Shown here: piece by piece, positions 1-7,438 of the stretch | Layout: each line of letters opens with the position of its first letter | How positions within the stretch are numbered: the stretch's first letter is position 1 | NCBI GenBank assembly: GCA_003024985.2 | Contig: PXIH01S0033064.1 | Reading direction: 5' to 3' (one strand) | Source of the DNA: Euperipatoides rowelli | Taxonomy: Eukaryota > Onychophora > Udeonychophora > Euonychophora > Peripatopsidae | DNA: 10,337 nucleotides | The notes under the pieces: generated by a model | Database searches by the model: none | Told to the model about the DNA's origin: nothing | Seen by the model: the letters and a program-made list of their open reading frames with translations, nothing else | Program-made: the position numbers and the translations under genes

Positions 1-619
1 GACATTAATAAATAACAATAAATATTATCAAATATTTTTGCTATAAGAAATATATCAATCATTCACAGCTCCTGAGAAAATATATATTTTTCNAATAATC
101 TAATGCTGCATTTTACTAAATTTGAAAAAATAAGAAAATCAATGTGGGAGTCCCCTATTGCGATTTTGACAAAAGTAGGCATGACCAAATTACAGATAAA
201 CAATTAAAATGAATCCGCCATCGAATCAAACCTAGGCTATAATAAAAAAATTACCGTAATTGCTGTTAGCAACAAAATAATAAAAAAAATGAAAAGGGGG
301 ATTCCCTTACCATGCTAAAAAAAAAAAAACACAATACTTTTTTAAAAAAAAAATAAATAGGCTATTCCATATTTTAACCATTAAAGAGGGGTTTCTAGCT
401 ATTATAAATAATCACTGATCATTTAAACCGTGTAATTAATATAAAATGTTAACTACATTTTTTTTTAATAACTTGCCATTTTAACATTAATACTGGTATT
501 ACAAAAAAAGAAAACAATAAAAAAAAATTGTTTAAAATATATTGATCAAAATGTATGTGTGCTAAATAGGCCTAATTAAATACAAAGACTATTGGACTCA
601 ATTTATCACAATGTCCAGA
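1..619. other. Non-coding AT-rich sequence with A/T homopolymer tracts
   Basis: No reading frame, RNA gene or element boundary can be supported here on either strand. The sequence is dominated by runs of A and T, for example the A-rich stretch around 318-356. Position 93 is an undetermined base (N). The last part, about 540-619, may be the 5' leader of the LINE fragment that begins at 655, but nothing in the sequence proves it. Confidence 0.6.
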
Positions 620-639
620 GGGAGGGCGGGTGGTTGGGG
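620..639 (+). promoter_or_regulatory. Putative G-quadruplex motif before LINE A
   Basis: Four G-runs sit within 20 bases: G3, one base, G3, one base, G3, five bases (TGGTT), then G4. This fits the usual G3+N1-7 quadruplex rule on the plus strand. It is the only such motif I saw in a window that is otherwise very poor in G. It ends 15 bases before the first ATG of the LINE endonuclease fragment, so it could belong to that element's 5' or inter-ORF leader. Whether it folds or has a role is inference. Confidence 0.55.
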
Positions 640-654
640 ATTAATTGATCAATT

Positions 655-973
655 ATGAGTCATTTTGATGTCAAATTAAATATGTTGTCATTAAATGTAC
701 AAGGAATAACTACTTTAAGGAAAAGAAAGGAAGTTTAACAATTTTTGTTAAAGAATGACATCAAATTGGCCATGTTGCAAGAAACTAAGATTAGTAGATT
801 GAAAAATGTTAATATGACTGCTTTTGAGAAATTCTTTCATGTTTTTTTAGGGCAATTCCATTTTGTCTAGTAGGGGTGTTTTAATACTGATTTCTAAGTC
901 AAAGGCATTGGACAATAAAAAAACAAAGAAAGTAATGGATAAGTTTGTTATTATGGTATTTGAAATGGTGTAA
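655..973 (+). pseudogene. LINE A: N-terminal part of an L1-like APE-type endonuclease (ORF2), broken
   Basis: In intact LINEs this domain nicks target DNA to start target-primed reverse transcription. Reading from the ATG at 655, the first frame gives LSLNVQGI and then, after an in-frame TAA at 736, KNDIKLAMLQETKI, which contains the conserved QET of exonuclease/endonuclease/phosphatase folds. The frame ends at a TAG (868-870). The reading continues in another frame with SSRGVLILISKSKAL, the usual S-RGV-I-I step, to a TAA at 971-973. Only about the first 105 residues of a domain of about 230 are present. The GGDFN and SDH parts are missing, and no RT follows. The start was chosen because it directly precedes the LSLNVQG motif. 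It is a dead fragment, from a different copy than LINE B because both cover the same part of the domain with different residues. Confidence 0.8.
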
Positions 974-1342
974 AAAAAGTATTTTTAACTTTTTTTAAAA
1001 AAAAATAATTCGCTTATAATCATTAATTTATATTTGGTCTGTAATATATTTGCAGTGATATTTGTAATTTTTTGGTAATTTAAATTAAAGTTAAAAAGTA
1101 ATCATTATTCCTAATATACAATCATTTTTTTACTGTAAAAGATTAAACTTTATTTTTCTGCAAATTTACATACACAAGAATGCTAGATCTTATAACATTC
1201 ACTGTACTTACTTTACAATACTTATATTAATTAAATAAGTAAATAGTAAAAAACCCAAACCACTAACAAAACACTTTTTTTTTTCTTTTTTAAAAAACTA
1301 ATCAATAATATTTTTTTTTCCTTTCCCAGGAATAAGACATAG
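974..1342. other. AT-rich spacer with T-tracts near the LINE C 3' end
   Basis: No gene is visible. T10 (1275-1284), T6 (1286-1291) and T9 (1311-1319) read as A-tracts on the minus strand. They lie just beyond the minus-strand stop at 1343-1345 of LINE C. This is where a LINE poly(A) tail and short 3' untranslated region would be expected. The remainder (974-1260) is plain AT-rich sequence. Confidence 0.5.
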
Positions 1343-1538
1343 TTCAAAACCCAATGCTCTTTATATTAATAATCTGCCCCATCAGTTCTGGATTCCATTC
1401 CCCTTCCAGACAATCTTGCTCCATAACAAACAAGTCCTTAATATAGCACCGATTAATAATTTCCAATACATTCTCCAATATACTTTAGGATCCCGTGTTG
1501 CTAAATGCTATGTTGCAACTTGCCTTCCAAATCCCAAC
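1343..1538 (-). pseudogene. LINE C: extreme C-terminus of L1-like ORF2
   Basis: Reading down the minus strand from 1538, the frame gives VGIWKASCNIAF, then a TAA, then a longer stretch that includes LENVLEIINRCYIKDLF and ends with KSIGF and a TGA at 1343-1345. Its place after the zinc motif, and its length, match the tail that follows the C/H motif in L1-like ORF2 proteins. It is in a different frame from the segment upstream (1552-1923), so at least one frameshift separates them. No independent function is expected. The assignment rests mainly on position and is less certain than that of the neighbouring segments. Confidence 0.55.
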
Positions 1539-1551
1539 AACATTTAATAGA

Positions 1552-2001
1552 CTACATAATGTCTTTAGGTAGTCTATTCAAGTGCATCTCTTCTTTAATA
1601 TTAATACCAGAATGTAAATTAAATTGATCATAAAATAACTTTGTTACCTTTAAGACTTCAGCACATTCCCAAAAAATATGTATGCTCGTCTCTCTATCCT
1701 TTCTACAAAAAAAAAAAAAAAAACCCACACAGTTCAAATCCATGACATCTTGCATGTTCATTCCATACAGTCTTACCTTCATTGGCAAAACAATCATCAT
1801 ATATCCTAAAACATAATTTTCCATATTGTGTTGCAACCCATATTTTCTAACCACTTGGATATTAAGATTTTTAATTTTATATGTCTGAAACACATCATCC
1901 GGTCTACAGCATTTTCTTTCCATATTTTTATGTTATCCTACTTTCATCTGGAAAAAAAAAATCAGTCTGTTGATAAATATTGTTCCACAAATTCATTATA
2001 T
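1552..2001 (-). pseudogene. LINE C: C/H zinc-binding-like region of L1-like ORF2
   Basis: This segment, 1552-1923 in one frame plus a short piece in a shifted frame up to 2001, carries the C-terminal cysteine/histidine motif of LINE reverse transcriptases. The visible core is FCRKDRETSIHIFWEC, the usual C-x-x-C...ET-H-FW-C pattern. A run of 17 A on the plus strand (1707-1723) encodes five consecutive phenylalanines between the first Cys (in NCVG) and the second (CRK), stretching the expected C-x-x-C spacing. That is probably homopolymer growth after death. Upstream, at about 1948-2001, the frame that leads out of the inserted DNA transposon ends at a TAA near 1930, so a frameshift lies there. 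The region normally helps RNA binding during retrotransposition. Confidence 0.75.
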
Positions 2002-2005
2002 AATC
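2002..2005. repeat. Left target-site duplication AATC of the small DNA transposon
   Basis: The four bases AATC directly before the left inverted repeat are repeated directly after the right one (2283-2286). Confidence 0.6.
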
Positions 2006-2282
2006 GAGCGTATGGGTAGAAAAAAGGCCCAAGTCAGAAAAGTGTGTTTTAAGAAAAAGCCCAAAACCCTATAGCATCTTTATGAAATCTGCCACACCTG
2101 CCATCTTGAAACTGAATGCTTGGAAAAAGGGAGTAAGTTTCAAACTGCTCTGTACCATGCTGCATACAAGTATAATGTTTCATATTTTGACACAAGATGG
2201 CAGAACCAACTAGGGACAGAAAAAAATGATCTCCCAAATAAGGGCCTAAAGTTACTTAGACCCTTTTTCTACCCATACGCTC
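2006..2282. mobile_element. 277-bp non-autonomous DNA transposon (MITE-like) inserted in LINE C
   Basis: The ends are inverted repeats: GAGCGTATGGGTAGAAAAA at the left (2006-2024) and its exact reverse complement at the right (2264-2282). Similarity continues imperfectly for about ten more bases inward. The flanks are AATC on both sides, a 4-bp target duplication. A second, inner inverted repeat, CTGCCATCTTG (2098-2108) against CAAGATGGCAG (2193-2203), gives a partial fold-back. No transposase is encoded and the small open frames inside show nothing recognisable. Removing the element and one AATC rejoins LINE C in a single frame, with GAT-TAT-ATA-ATG read across the former site, which independently confirms both boundaries. 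The superfamily is unknown: a 4-bp duplication does not match the common Tc1 (TA), hAT (8 bp) or piggyBac (TTAA) patterns. Confidence 0.85.
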
Positions 2283-2286
2283 AATC
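2283..2286. repeat. Right target-site duplication AATC of the small DNA transposon
   Basis: It matches the left copy at 2002-2005. On the minus strand its bases form the last sense codon (GAT) of LINE C before the stop created by the insertion. Confidence 0.6.
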
Positions 2287-2765
2287 TTTAGCAATTAATT
2301 TTAGATTCCATATTGTTTTATAACCTTGCCTTTTCCTAAATAGCCTTTTATTTACATTATGACTAATCACATTGTTTACACATTTTATGTCAATAACCCC
2401 TAGTCCTCCTTTAACATGAGGAAACATAGTTTTTCTAAAGCTTATTACTTTGTATTTACCAAAAGTAAATGTTTGAAACATTATTTGTATCTGTCTGTAT
2501 TGTTTATTATCTAGTGTTATTATCTAGACCAGTAACGGGCAAATAGTATATGAATTTAGAAATGATCAAACTATTTATCAATTGAGCTTTATTCAGCCAA
2601 CTTAGCCTCATAAACTTAAATATACCATCAATTATAATTAAACTTTTCATTTTTTTAATGCTGTATGTAAATAACTTTATAATGTAAGGTAATGGAGAGG
2701 TAGTAATATATAATCATTTTATTTGTACTTTTCACTTATTTTTACATATAAAAAGGTGTCACTAT
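2283..2765 (-). pseudogene. LINE C: RT thumb/connection region of L1-like ORF2
   Basis: On the minus strand, from about 2765 downward, several short frames line up in the order seen in L1-like ORF2 after the RT palm. TFLYVKISEKYK resembles the YLGI/V strand. WLNKAQLINSLIISK with a following FIYYLP corresponds to the S-GR-LI-SL-SK-Y step. KGGLGVIDIKCVNN is the characteristic KGGLG motif just after the palm and thumb. Two adjacent stops and a frameshift lie near 2500. The open frame to 2281 ends artificially at the TGA made by the DNA transposon. The RT palm itself (YADD) is absent on this strand. It would be expected above 2765, where LINE B begins in the opposite orientation. Confidence 0.8.
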
Positions 2766-2809
2766 ATAATATCACTATAATCAGTGGCAGTAACAACCTT
2801 CAACAATAA

Positions 2810-3530
2810 ATCCTTTTTAATTTTAAATTTACTACTATCAATATTCAGAGTTTGAACAACGTTTCCAAAAGGAGAAAATTGTTGAAATTTATTATGCAAA
2901 ACGAAATTGTATTATATTTGTCCAGGAATCCAAGATAAAGCTTGCTTCAAAAATATATCTTGATAGTTTCCTAAAACATTTTTACATCTTTCAAGGTAAT
3001 GCCTGCTTAAGCAAGGAGTTATGATGTTACTAGCCAAATCCTTAAGTATATCTAATTAAGAATTATGAAATCTAAAACTTGATCTTATTACAAATGGAAG
3101 TAGACTTTTGTTATTAACTTATTATGATCCTTACAATATACTTGCCAACAAAACACTCTTTCAAGAACTAGTTTCTTTGATTCCTATAAATTTAACTAAT
3201 GTATTGATAGTGAGGTATTTTAATTTATTGCTAAATTTCCACCATTTTTTTTAATATAGTAAGGCTTTCATTTAGCTCACTTGCCTACTCATTTCGTAGC
3301 TGTGTCTAACAGGTTAGACTACAGATTTGTAAAAGTTTGGTCTGACTGTCAAATCTAAATATGTGATAAAACCTCTTGAGTTTTCTGATCATTGGGCAGA
3401 TTGTTCTCTTTTTAATTTTGGTAATGATGTGATACTTCCTCTGTACAATGCCACCATACCTTTATTCGAACCCAATTTTAGTTGTTCTTTGATTGAATAT
3501 ACTGATATCTATGCATTGTCATCTCCTTAA
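2810..3530 (+). pseudogene. LINE B: near-complete L1-like APE-type endonuclease domain, multiply frameshifted
   Basis: The plus strand shows the endonuclease motifs in their usual order, spread over all three frames. TTINIQSLNNVSKRRKLLKF is at 2831-2890. VQESKIKLASK (2920-2952) is the QE-T/S-K-I motif carrying the catalytic Glu. GVMMLLAKSLSIS (about 3016-3054) is the RGV-IL step. Next comes LLLTYYDPYN (the VYAP position), followed by LFQELVSLIP. RYFNLLLNFH (3213-3242) stands where GGDFN is expected, so the key Asp is lost. RLDYRFVKV is at 3311-3337. FSDHWADCS (3381-3407) is the terminal SDH motif. The frame ends with a TAA at 3528-3530. No ATG precedes it and a stop lies at 2807-2809, so the 5' end is truncated close to the start of the domain. 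At least three frameshifts and several stops make it dead. Confidence 0.85.
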
Positions 3531-3753
3531 CTTATATTTCAGGTATATATTTATTTTCACAACAACAAAAAAAAAACAATTTTATTAGTAATGCATAATG
3601 GATACAAGTAAGAAACCAGATTACTTCAATCTTATTACTTGCAAATTCTAAATATAACAAATCTTTAAATTTGAATATACAGTAATAAATGAATTTTGTC
3701 AACGTTAAATACCAAAACATCCCCCCCCCCCTTTTTTTTTGCCCAACCCAAAA
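3531..3753. other. AT-rich spacer between endonuclease and RT remnants, with a C11-T9 tract
   Basis: No protein similarity is visible on either strand. The open minus-strand frame in this stretch is low-complexity and shows no motif. A block of eleven C followed by nine T occupies 3721-3740, an unusual pure pyrimidine run. By position this would be the endonuclease-RT linker of LINE B. Confidence 0.5.
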
Positions 3754-4495
3754 TGCTTAAAAGAACTTGACATTATTCAAGAAATAAACACTGAGCTTAA
3801 CTCTAAAAATTAATATTATGGGCTCAGCTAATGAAATTAGTTCCCTAACTACTAGTAGTATTTTTTCTCAATATTTTTTTTTAAAAAAAGTTTAACTTAT
3901 ATTTATGAAAATAATAGAAATATCACAATGATTAGCATGATAAATACCATTACTGCTTGTGTTGACAAGTGACAACATTTATTTTGTTGTTCCAAATGAA
4001 GTTTGTATTGCTTATGAACAAATTAACTTTTAATAATGATAGTAGGCTATATGAAATTCTAGAGTATTTTAACATGGTAGGCGATCTGTTATTTAAATAA
4101 GTTTAATATCACCTTGCTTAGTCAGGTAAGAATTTATTGTTAATAATAATTAAAAGTTTCCAAATTTATGCTACTATGTCACTCATGTTAAAATCAATAA
4201 ATCATTTATTATGATGTATACAATAATTGTCGGCTGATTAATTTGGAGGTCTTGGTTGATACTCATATCTTGTCCCAAATTGTGTAAACCCATAAAATAA
4301 AGGGGATTGGCATTACAAGCACTCAATAACCTTTTTGAAATAATTTTAGCAAATTTTTTTATAGTTTACTTAAGATATGCAGATTATTTAAACATTTTGG
4401 TAGAATTTCAACCATCTACCACCACCATCTCTATTTATTGACAGTCTTATTTGATGAGGATAAGATTGGCAAATCAGGAATTTGTTGATATGGGC
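3754..4495 (+). pseudogene. LINE B: linker and reverse transcriptase up to the YADD box
   Basis: Fragments in shifting frames follow the order of an L1-like RT. A possible linker reads LDIIQEINTELNSKN (3766-3810). VVPNEVCIAYEQINF (3989-4030) stands at the D-x-x-KAFD-x-IN palm motif with both acids changed. LYEILEYFNMVGDLLFK (4047-4097) matches the L-VL-FNFG-WI helix. LEVLVDTHILSQIV and then HKIKGIGIT (4291-4317) match the E-LA-IR...IKGI-I step. LRYADYLNILVEF follows, with the catalytic YADD at 4376-4387 reading YADY. About 35 residues later the sequence runs into the LTR at 4496. The QG-PLSP motif is not clearly visible. The overall order and spacing support the call more than any single motif does. 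It continues the endonuclease of LINE B on the same strand. Confidence 0.65.
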
Positions 4496-4680
4496 TGTTA
4501 TATGTTTTACTCTATGAACTCAGTACTACAACAATTACTATTATAATGAAATATATTACTTGTTATAATAAATAAATTTTCCCTTCAGCCAATGAAGCAA
4601 CTATGCATTTCATTCATGTCAATGTGGTATTGACTGTGTCGTGTATACATGATCTTGCTCATGTAATTCTACTATATTAA
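4496..4680 (-). repeat. 3' LTR of the gypsy element
   Basis: This repeat aligns with 8070-8256. Shared blocks include CAACAATTACTATTATAATG, TTATAATAAATAAATTT, CTTCAGCCAATGAAGCAAC and TGTCAATGTGGTATTGACTG. Several substitutions and indels separate the copies. On the plus strand it begins TGTTATAT. The other end is near ATATTAA at 4680, uncertain by about 5 bases because the expected TG/CA terminus is blurred there. Confidence 0.85.
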
Positions 4681-4692
4681 CCATCCCCCATT
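4681..4692 (-). promoter_or_regulatory. Polypurine tract of the gypsy element
   Basis: On the minus strand this reads AATGGGGGATGG, purine-rich and directly upstream of the 3' LTR. This is where the primer for plus-strand DNA synthesis lies in LTR retrotransposons. It is the only G-rich run nearby. Confidence 0.55.
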
Positions 4693-4739
4693 AATTTTAG
4701 GGATAATCTATTTAAAAGAGTTTACAATTTATTCTTCTA

Positions 4740-5085
4740 CTGGTCTTCCCTCTCTGTCAGACCTTCTCATGTTCACTGTCTCTAGTTGTAATACTCTTCC
4801 AACCACATCCTGTTCAACTTTTGACGTTTTCTGAAATTTGACATAATGATGTGATTCACTTCCATCATCACTTATTCTCTGTATATCTTCAGAAACTCCT
4901 TCTTTATTTCCTTAATTAGATTCAGGTTCCTTCATTCTGGGTGTTCTTTTATCTATTCTGATTTTATCCATATGTCTATTACTTTTTCATGTTCCAATTT
5001 CTCCATGGCATTTTCATTTCTGCCTACAACTTTTCCAGTTATCCATTTGTCTCCTTTCCTGTTGTCTTCCCTTAGTTGCTAAGGT
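4740..5085 (-). pseudogene. Gypsy integrase C-terminal region, degenerate
   Basis: The minus-strand frames include GDKWITGKVVGRNENAMEKL, resembling the G-D-W-G-V-R chromatin/DNA-binding beta-barrel segment that ends Ty3/gypsy integrases (the usual W-x-G-V pattern). Downstream is a basic and acidic tail with stops. It follows the integrase core remnant at 5085-5450 and precedes the polypurine tract, as expected for the 3' end of pol. Assignment is by position plus one weak motif. Confidence 0.5.
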
Positions 5086-5450
5086 GCTGATTCTCTATCT
5101 TCTGGTGTCATCAGATCCATTATTGTTCTGATCTTCCTACCTAAAAATAATTCAGAAGGTGATTTACCTGTTGCGGTAACAGTTTTCATTGGTAATTCAA
5201 TAATACTCTCACCAGTCTAACATGAAATAGTCTAATACTTATTTTTAGTCCTTGTATTAATTCTATTTTTAATTTCTCTAAACTTTTTTTTTTTACTTTA
5301 CCTTATGTATTGCTCTCTTCACTTGTCCATTTGAACAGGGATGATAAGGGCTGAATATAAATGTTTTACCCGCATTTTCTTTTAAATAATAATTATGTCT
5401 CTAATGTTTCCCCAGAAAAGGGTGTCTCATTACCTGTCACAATAGTATCC
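5085..5450 (-). pseudogene. Gypsy integrase core (second half only), catalytically dead
   Basis: Integrase inserts the element's DNA into the host genome using a D,D-35-E triad. Here the minus strand starts at about 5450 with DTIVTGNETPFSGETLE, the place of the usual (S/T)DNG-PF motif. The second catalytic Asp is replaced by Gly. After a frameshift comes SPYHPCSNGQVKRAIHKVK, which matches the PYHP-SNGQ-E-R-K segment, but the catalytic Glu is Lys. The N-terminal HHCC zinc finger and the first Asp are absent because RNase H is fused straight to this point. More residues follow toward 5085, with scattered stops. Two of three catalytic acids are changed and one is deleted. Confidence 0.8.
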
Positions 5451-5725
5451 TGCAGCAGCAACTCTTGGTATTTGTTTCTTCTCTGATAACAAAGATACAA
5501 AGGGTTGATCATCTGTCTGCAGTAAGAAAGTGTGTCCTATCAATTAGTCTTGGAATTTAGTTACTCCAAAGATCAAGGCTAAAGCTTCTTTCTCCAACTG
5601 AGAATATCCTTTCTCAGCTTTAGTTAAAGTACTTGAGGCAAATGCTATTGAATTTTCTATTTCTCTTTTGTGCTCACTTGTGTGTGATAAAACCACCCCA
5701 CCCCCATATGGTAATGCATAACATA
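5451..5725 (-). pseudogene. Gypsy RNase H domain, broken
   Basis: RNase H removes the RNA strand during reverse transcription. The minus strand shows, in two or three frames, the conserved run from the GVG-LSH region (as YGGGVVLSHTSEHK, about 5670-5710), through SSTLTKAEKGYSQLEKEALA with IFGVTKF after it (about 5570-5632), to the TDDQPF and IPRVAAAG residues (about 5453-5515). These correspond to the S-L-AE-YS-EKE-LA and TD-x-PL motifs of Ty3/gypsy RNase H. Stops and frameshifts interrupt it. It follows the RT connection region and is joined abruptly to mid-integrase at about 5450. Confidence 0.8.
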
Positions 5726-5731
5726 CTAGTA

Positions 5732-5989
5732 TTAGTTATTATGATGCTTCTTATTGTACAATACTGAATAGCCATATATTGCATCCTTGGCTGCTTGAAA
5801 AGCTACTTTTTGTTCCTTAGTCCATTCCCAATTTTGTTTATTTTGAGGGAATTTGTATAATGGAGCAAATACAATGGCTTGATTTTTTATAAATTTCCCA
5901 TAGTACATAACAGTTCCTACAAAAGCTTTTAGTTGTTCTACTGATTCAGGAGCTGGTGCTTCCTTAATTGCTTTAATTCTATCATTCAT
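5732..5989 (-). pseudogene. Gypsy RT thumb/connection region
   Basis: This 85-residue open frame on the minus strand matches the stretch between the RT palm and RNase H in Ty3/gypsy Pol. It contains KAIKEAPAPESVEQLKAFVG and then YYGKFIKNQA, PLYKFPQNKQNWEWTKEQ and VAFQAAKDAI. The pattern AI-AP-P-V-LK-F-G-YY-KFI-N-A-PLY-L-W-W-Q-AF-AK is highly characteristic of the family. It is the cleanest piece of the element. It is separated from the upstream palm (6007-6198) by a stop at 6007-6009 and a frameshift near 5990-6006. Confidence 0.9.
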
Positions 5990-6006
5990 AGGATTTAGTC
6001 CTTTTT

Positions 6007-6780
6007 TTAATTAATCCTGTATCCTAAATAAGTGACTTGATCTAGCATAAAATAATGTTTGTTCTTTTTTAATTTCAAACCAGCCTCTTCTAGTTTTGTT
6101 AACACTTTTTCTAAACTTTGTAAATGTTCTTTATCATTTTTTCCTGTTATTATAATGTCATCTTGGAATCCTTCATGCATTTTTATTCCCTTTATCAATG
6201 AATATACTACTCATTGAAACACTGCTAGTGCAGATGATAGTCCAAAAGGCAATCTGTTATATTTATATACTCCTTTTGTTGTATTAATCACAACTATTTG
6301 CTTCTAGTCTTCATCTACTTCGAATTGATTATAAGTGTCCCGTAAATCAATCTTTGTGAATTTCTCATCTCCTGTCAGTGTGGGCAAATATATCATCAAT
6401 TTTTTGAAGAGGATAGAATTCATTGTCAAGATTTGGATTCACTGTTTTCTTCAAATCTCTAAATAATATGACTGTCTACTGTCTAGTCCTTTTTTTTTTG
6501 TCTAATGACTACTGGTGAAGTGTATTTTCAAAAGCTTACAGTTGTAAGTATATCTCTAGTTACAAGTCTATCTATTCACTTGATACTTTATCTCTTAAGA
6601 GTTATGGTACTTCTCTTGCAAATAAAAATTTAGGTTTTACTCCATGTTTTAACCCTAGATGTACTTTATCATTTTTGAGAGTGCCTATTTTTTCTCCCAA
6701 AACATTATGATGTTTCTGAAGTATTTTGTTTAGTTCTATATTATTAGCCATCTCCTTTAAATTCTTTCTCACTGTAATTG
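6007..6780 (-). pseudogene. Gypsy reverse transcriptase (fingers and palm), multiply frameshifted
   Basis: RT copies the element's RNA into DNA. From about 6780 downward on the minus strand the frames give a segment with VHLGLKHGVKPKF, then REVP (the RPVPYA position), then KYTSPVVIRQKKK. FTKIDLRDTYNQFEVDE (about 6312-6362) is motif A with the first catalytic Asp intact. Next is YKYNRLPFGLSSA (about 6230-6270), and then FQDDIIITGKND (about 6140-6172), the F/Y-x-DD box with both Asp present. LQSLEKVLTKLEEAGLKLKK and VTYLGYRIN end it. Stops lie at several points, including one after AVFQ near 6211. Both catalytic motifs survive, but the gene cannot be read through. Confidence 0.9.
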
Positions 6781-6829
6781 AATTTATTTTTTTTGAAAAT
6801 GTCTAACTTTGAATTTATGTTATAATCAA

Positions 6830-7080
6830 ATCGCTCCCACCTAGATTTGGTCCATCACTATTAACTATCCAAAGTTTTAGATTACCCTGACTCTTTCTTA
6901 TTTGTGCCTTTACATTGCAGTACCCTTCTATCTTTACTTTGTGTCTTGTAAATGAAGTTAGATTTATACATTATTTAATGTATTTACATTTGTTAATTTG
7001 TATAGTGTGTGTTTGCTTATGATTGTGAATGTAGAGCCTGTATCAATTTCTAATTCAATTTCCTTTCCATTTATTTAAAA
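6830..7080 (-). pseudogene. Gypsy aspartic protease (retropepsin-like), degraded
   Basis: The protease cleaves the Gag-Pol polyprotein. The minus strand reads GKEIELEIDTGSTFTIIS with the catalytic DTGS at 7033-7044. About 50-60 residues downstream is VNSDGPNLGGSDLI (about 6827-6868), matching the G-x-NLLGRD strand of Ty3/gypsy proteases, with LLGR altered to LGGS. Frameshifts and stops lie between them. The domain sits correctly between the zinc knuckle of gag and the RT. Confidence 0.8.
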
Positions 7081-7225
7081 AATTTCCTTTAGTGGACATT
7101 TCCCTCTCCTATTCTAAAAAAACTGATATTCCTATCTATTTCTGGTTCTGTAGAAACAAAATATTATAATTATTTCTTCATTGGACCATTGTTTTTATTT
7201 ATATAGTTTGATTCTTTGATTTTTT

Positions 7226-7360
7226 TTATATTGTTCTACAACATTTTGCTAAATGACCATTGACCAATCTTTTCACATTTATGACATTTTGCTGTCTTAT
7301 AGTAACTACATTTTCCATTGTGACCTTCTTTGTCACATCTAGTATTCTTATTTTTGTGGC
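7226..7360 (-). pseudogene. Gypsy nucleocapsid zinc-knuckle region
   Basis: Nucleocapsid knuckles bind the element's RNA. The minus strand shows RCDKEGHNGKC, a knuckle missing its first Cys, and then AKCHKCEKIG, the front of a C-x2-C-x4-H-x4-C knuckle. The other half, GHLAKCC, is in a different frame a few bases on. A single frameshift therefore splits the second knuckle. Its place between gag and protease is normal. Confidence 0.75.
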
Positions 7361-7438
7361 CATAATTCTTATTAAACATCTTTTTTTTTTGCTTATCTTA
7401 TTTATTTTATCTGTTAAAATCATATTCCCTCTTATTTC

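Noticed and set aside
1828-2019. Plus-strand 63-residue open frame
   Set aside because: It lies opposite the LINE C zinc-motif segment, crosses into the DNA transposon and has no recognisable motif.
2049-2323. Open frames on both strands inside the small DNA transposon
   Set aside because: They are 62-67 residues with no transposase motif, and one runs through the right inverted repeat into the LINE.
2760-3120. Fairly open minus-strand frame opposite the LINE B endonuclease
   Set aside because: It shows no known motif, while the plus strand gives the endonuclease motifs in the correct order. It is a shadow.
3532-3720. Minus-strand 62-residue open frame
   Set aside because: Low-complexity, hydrophobic composition from AT-rich DNA, with no motif and no supporting neighbour.
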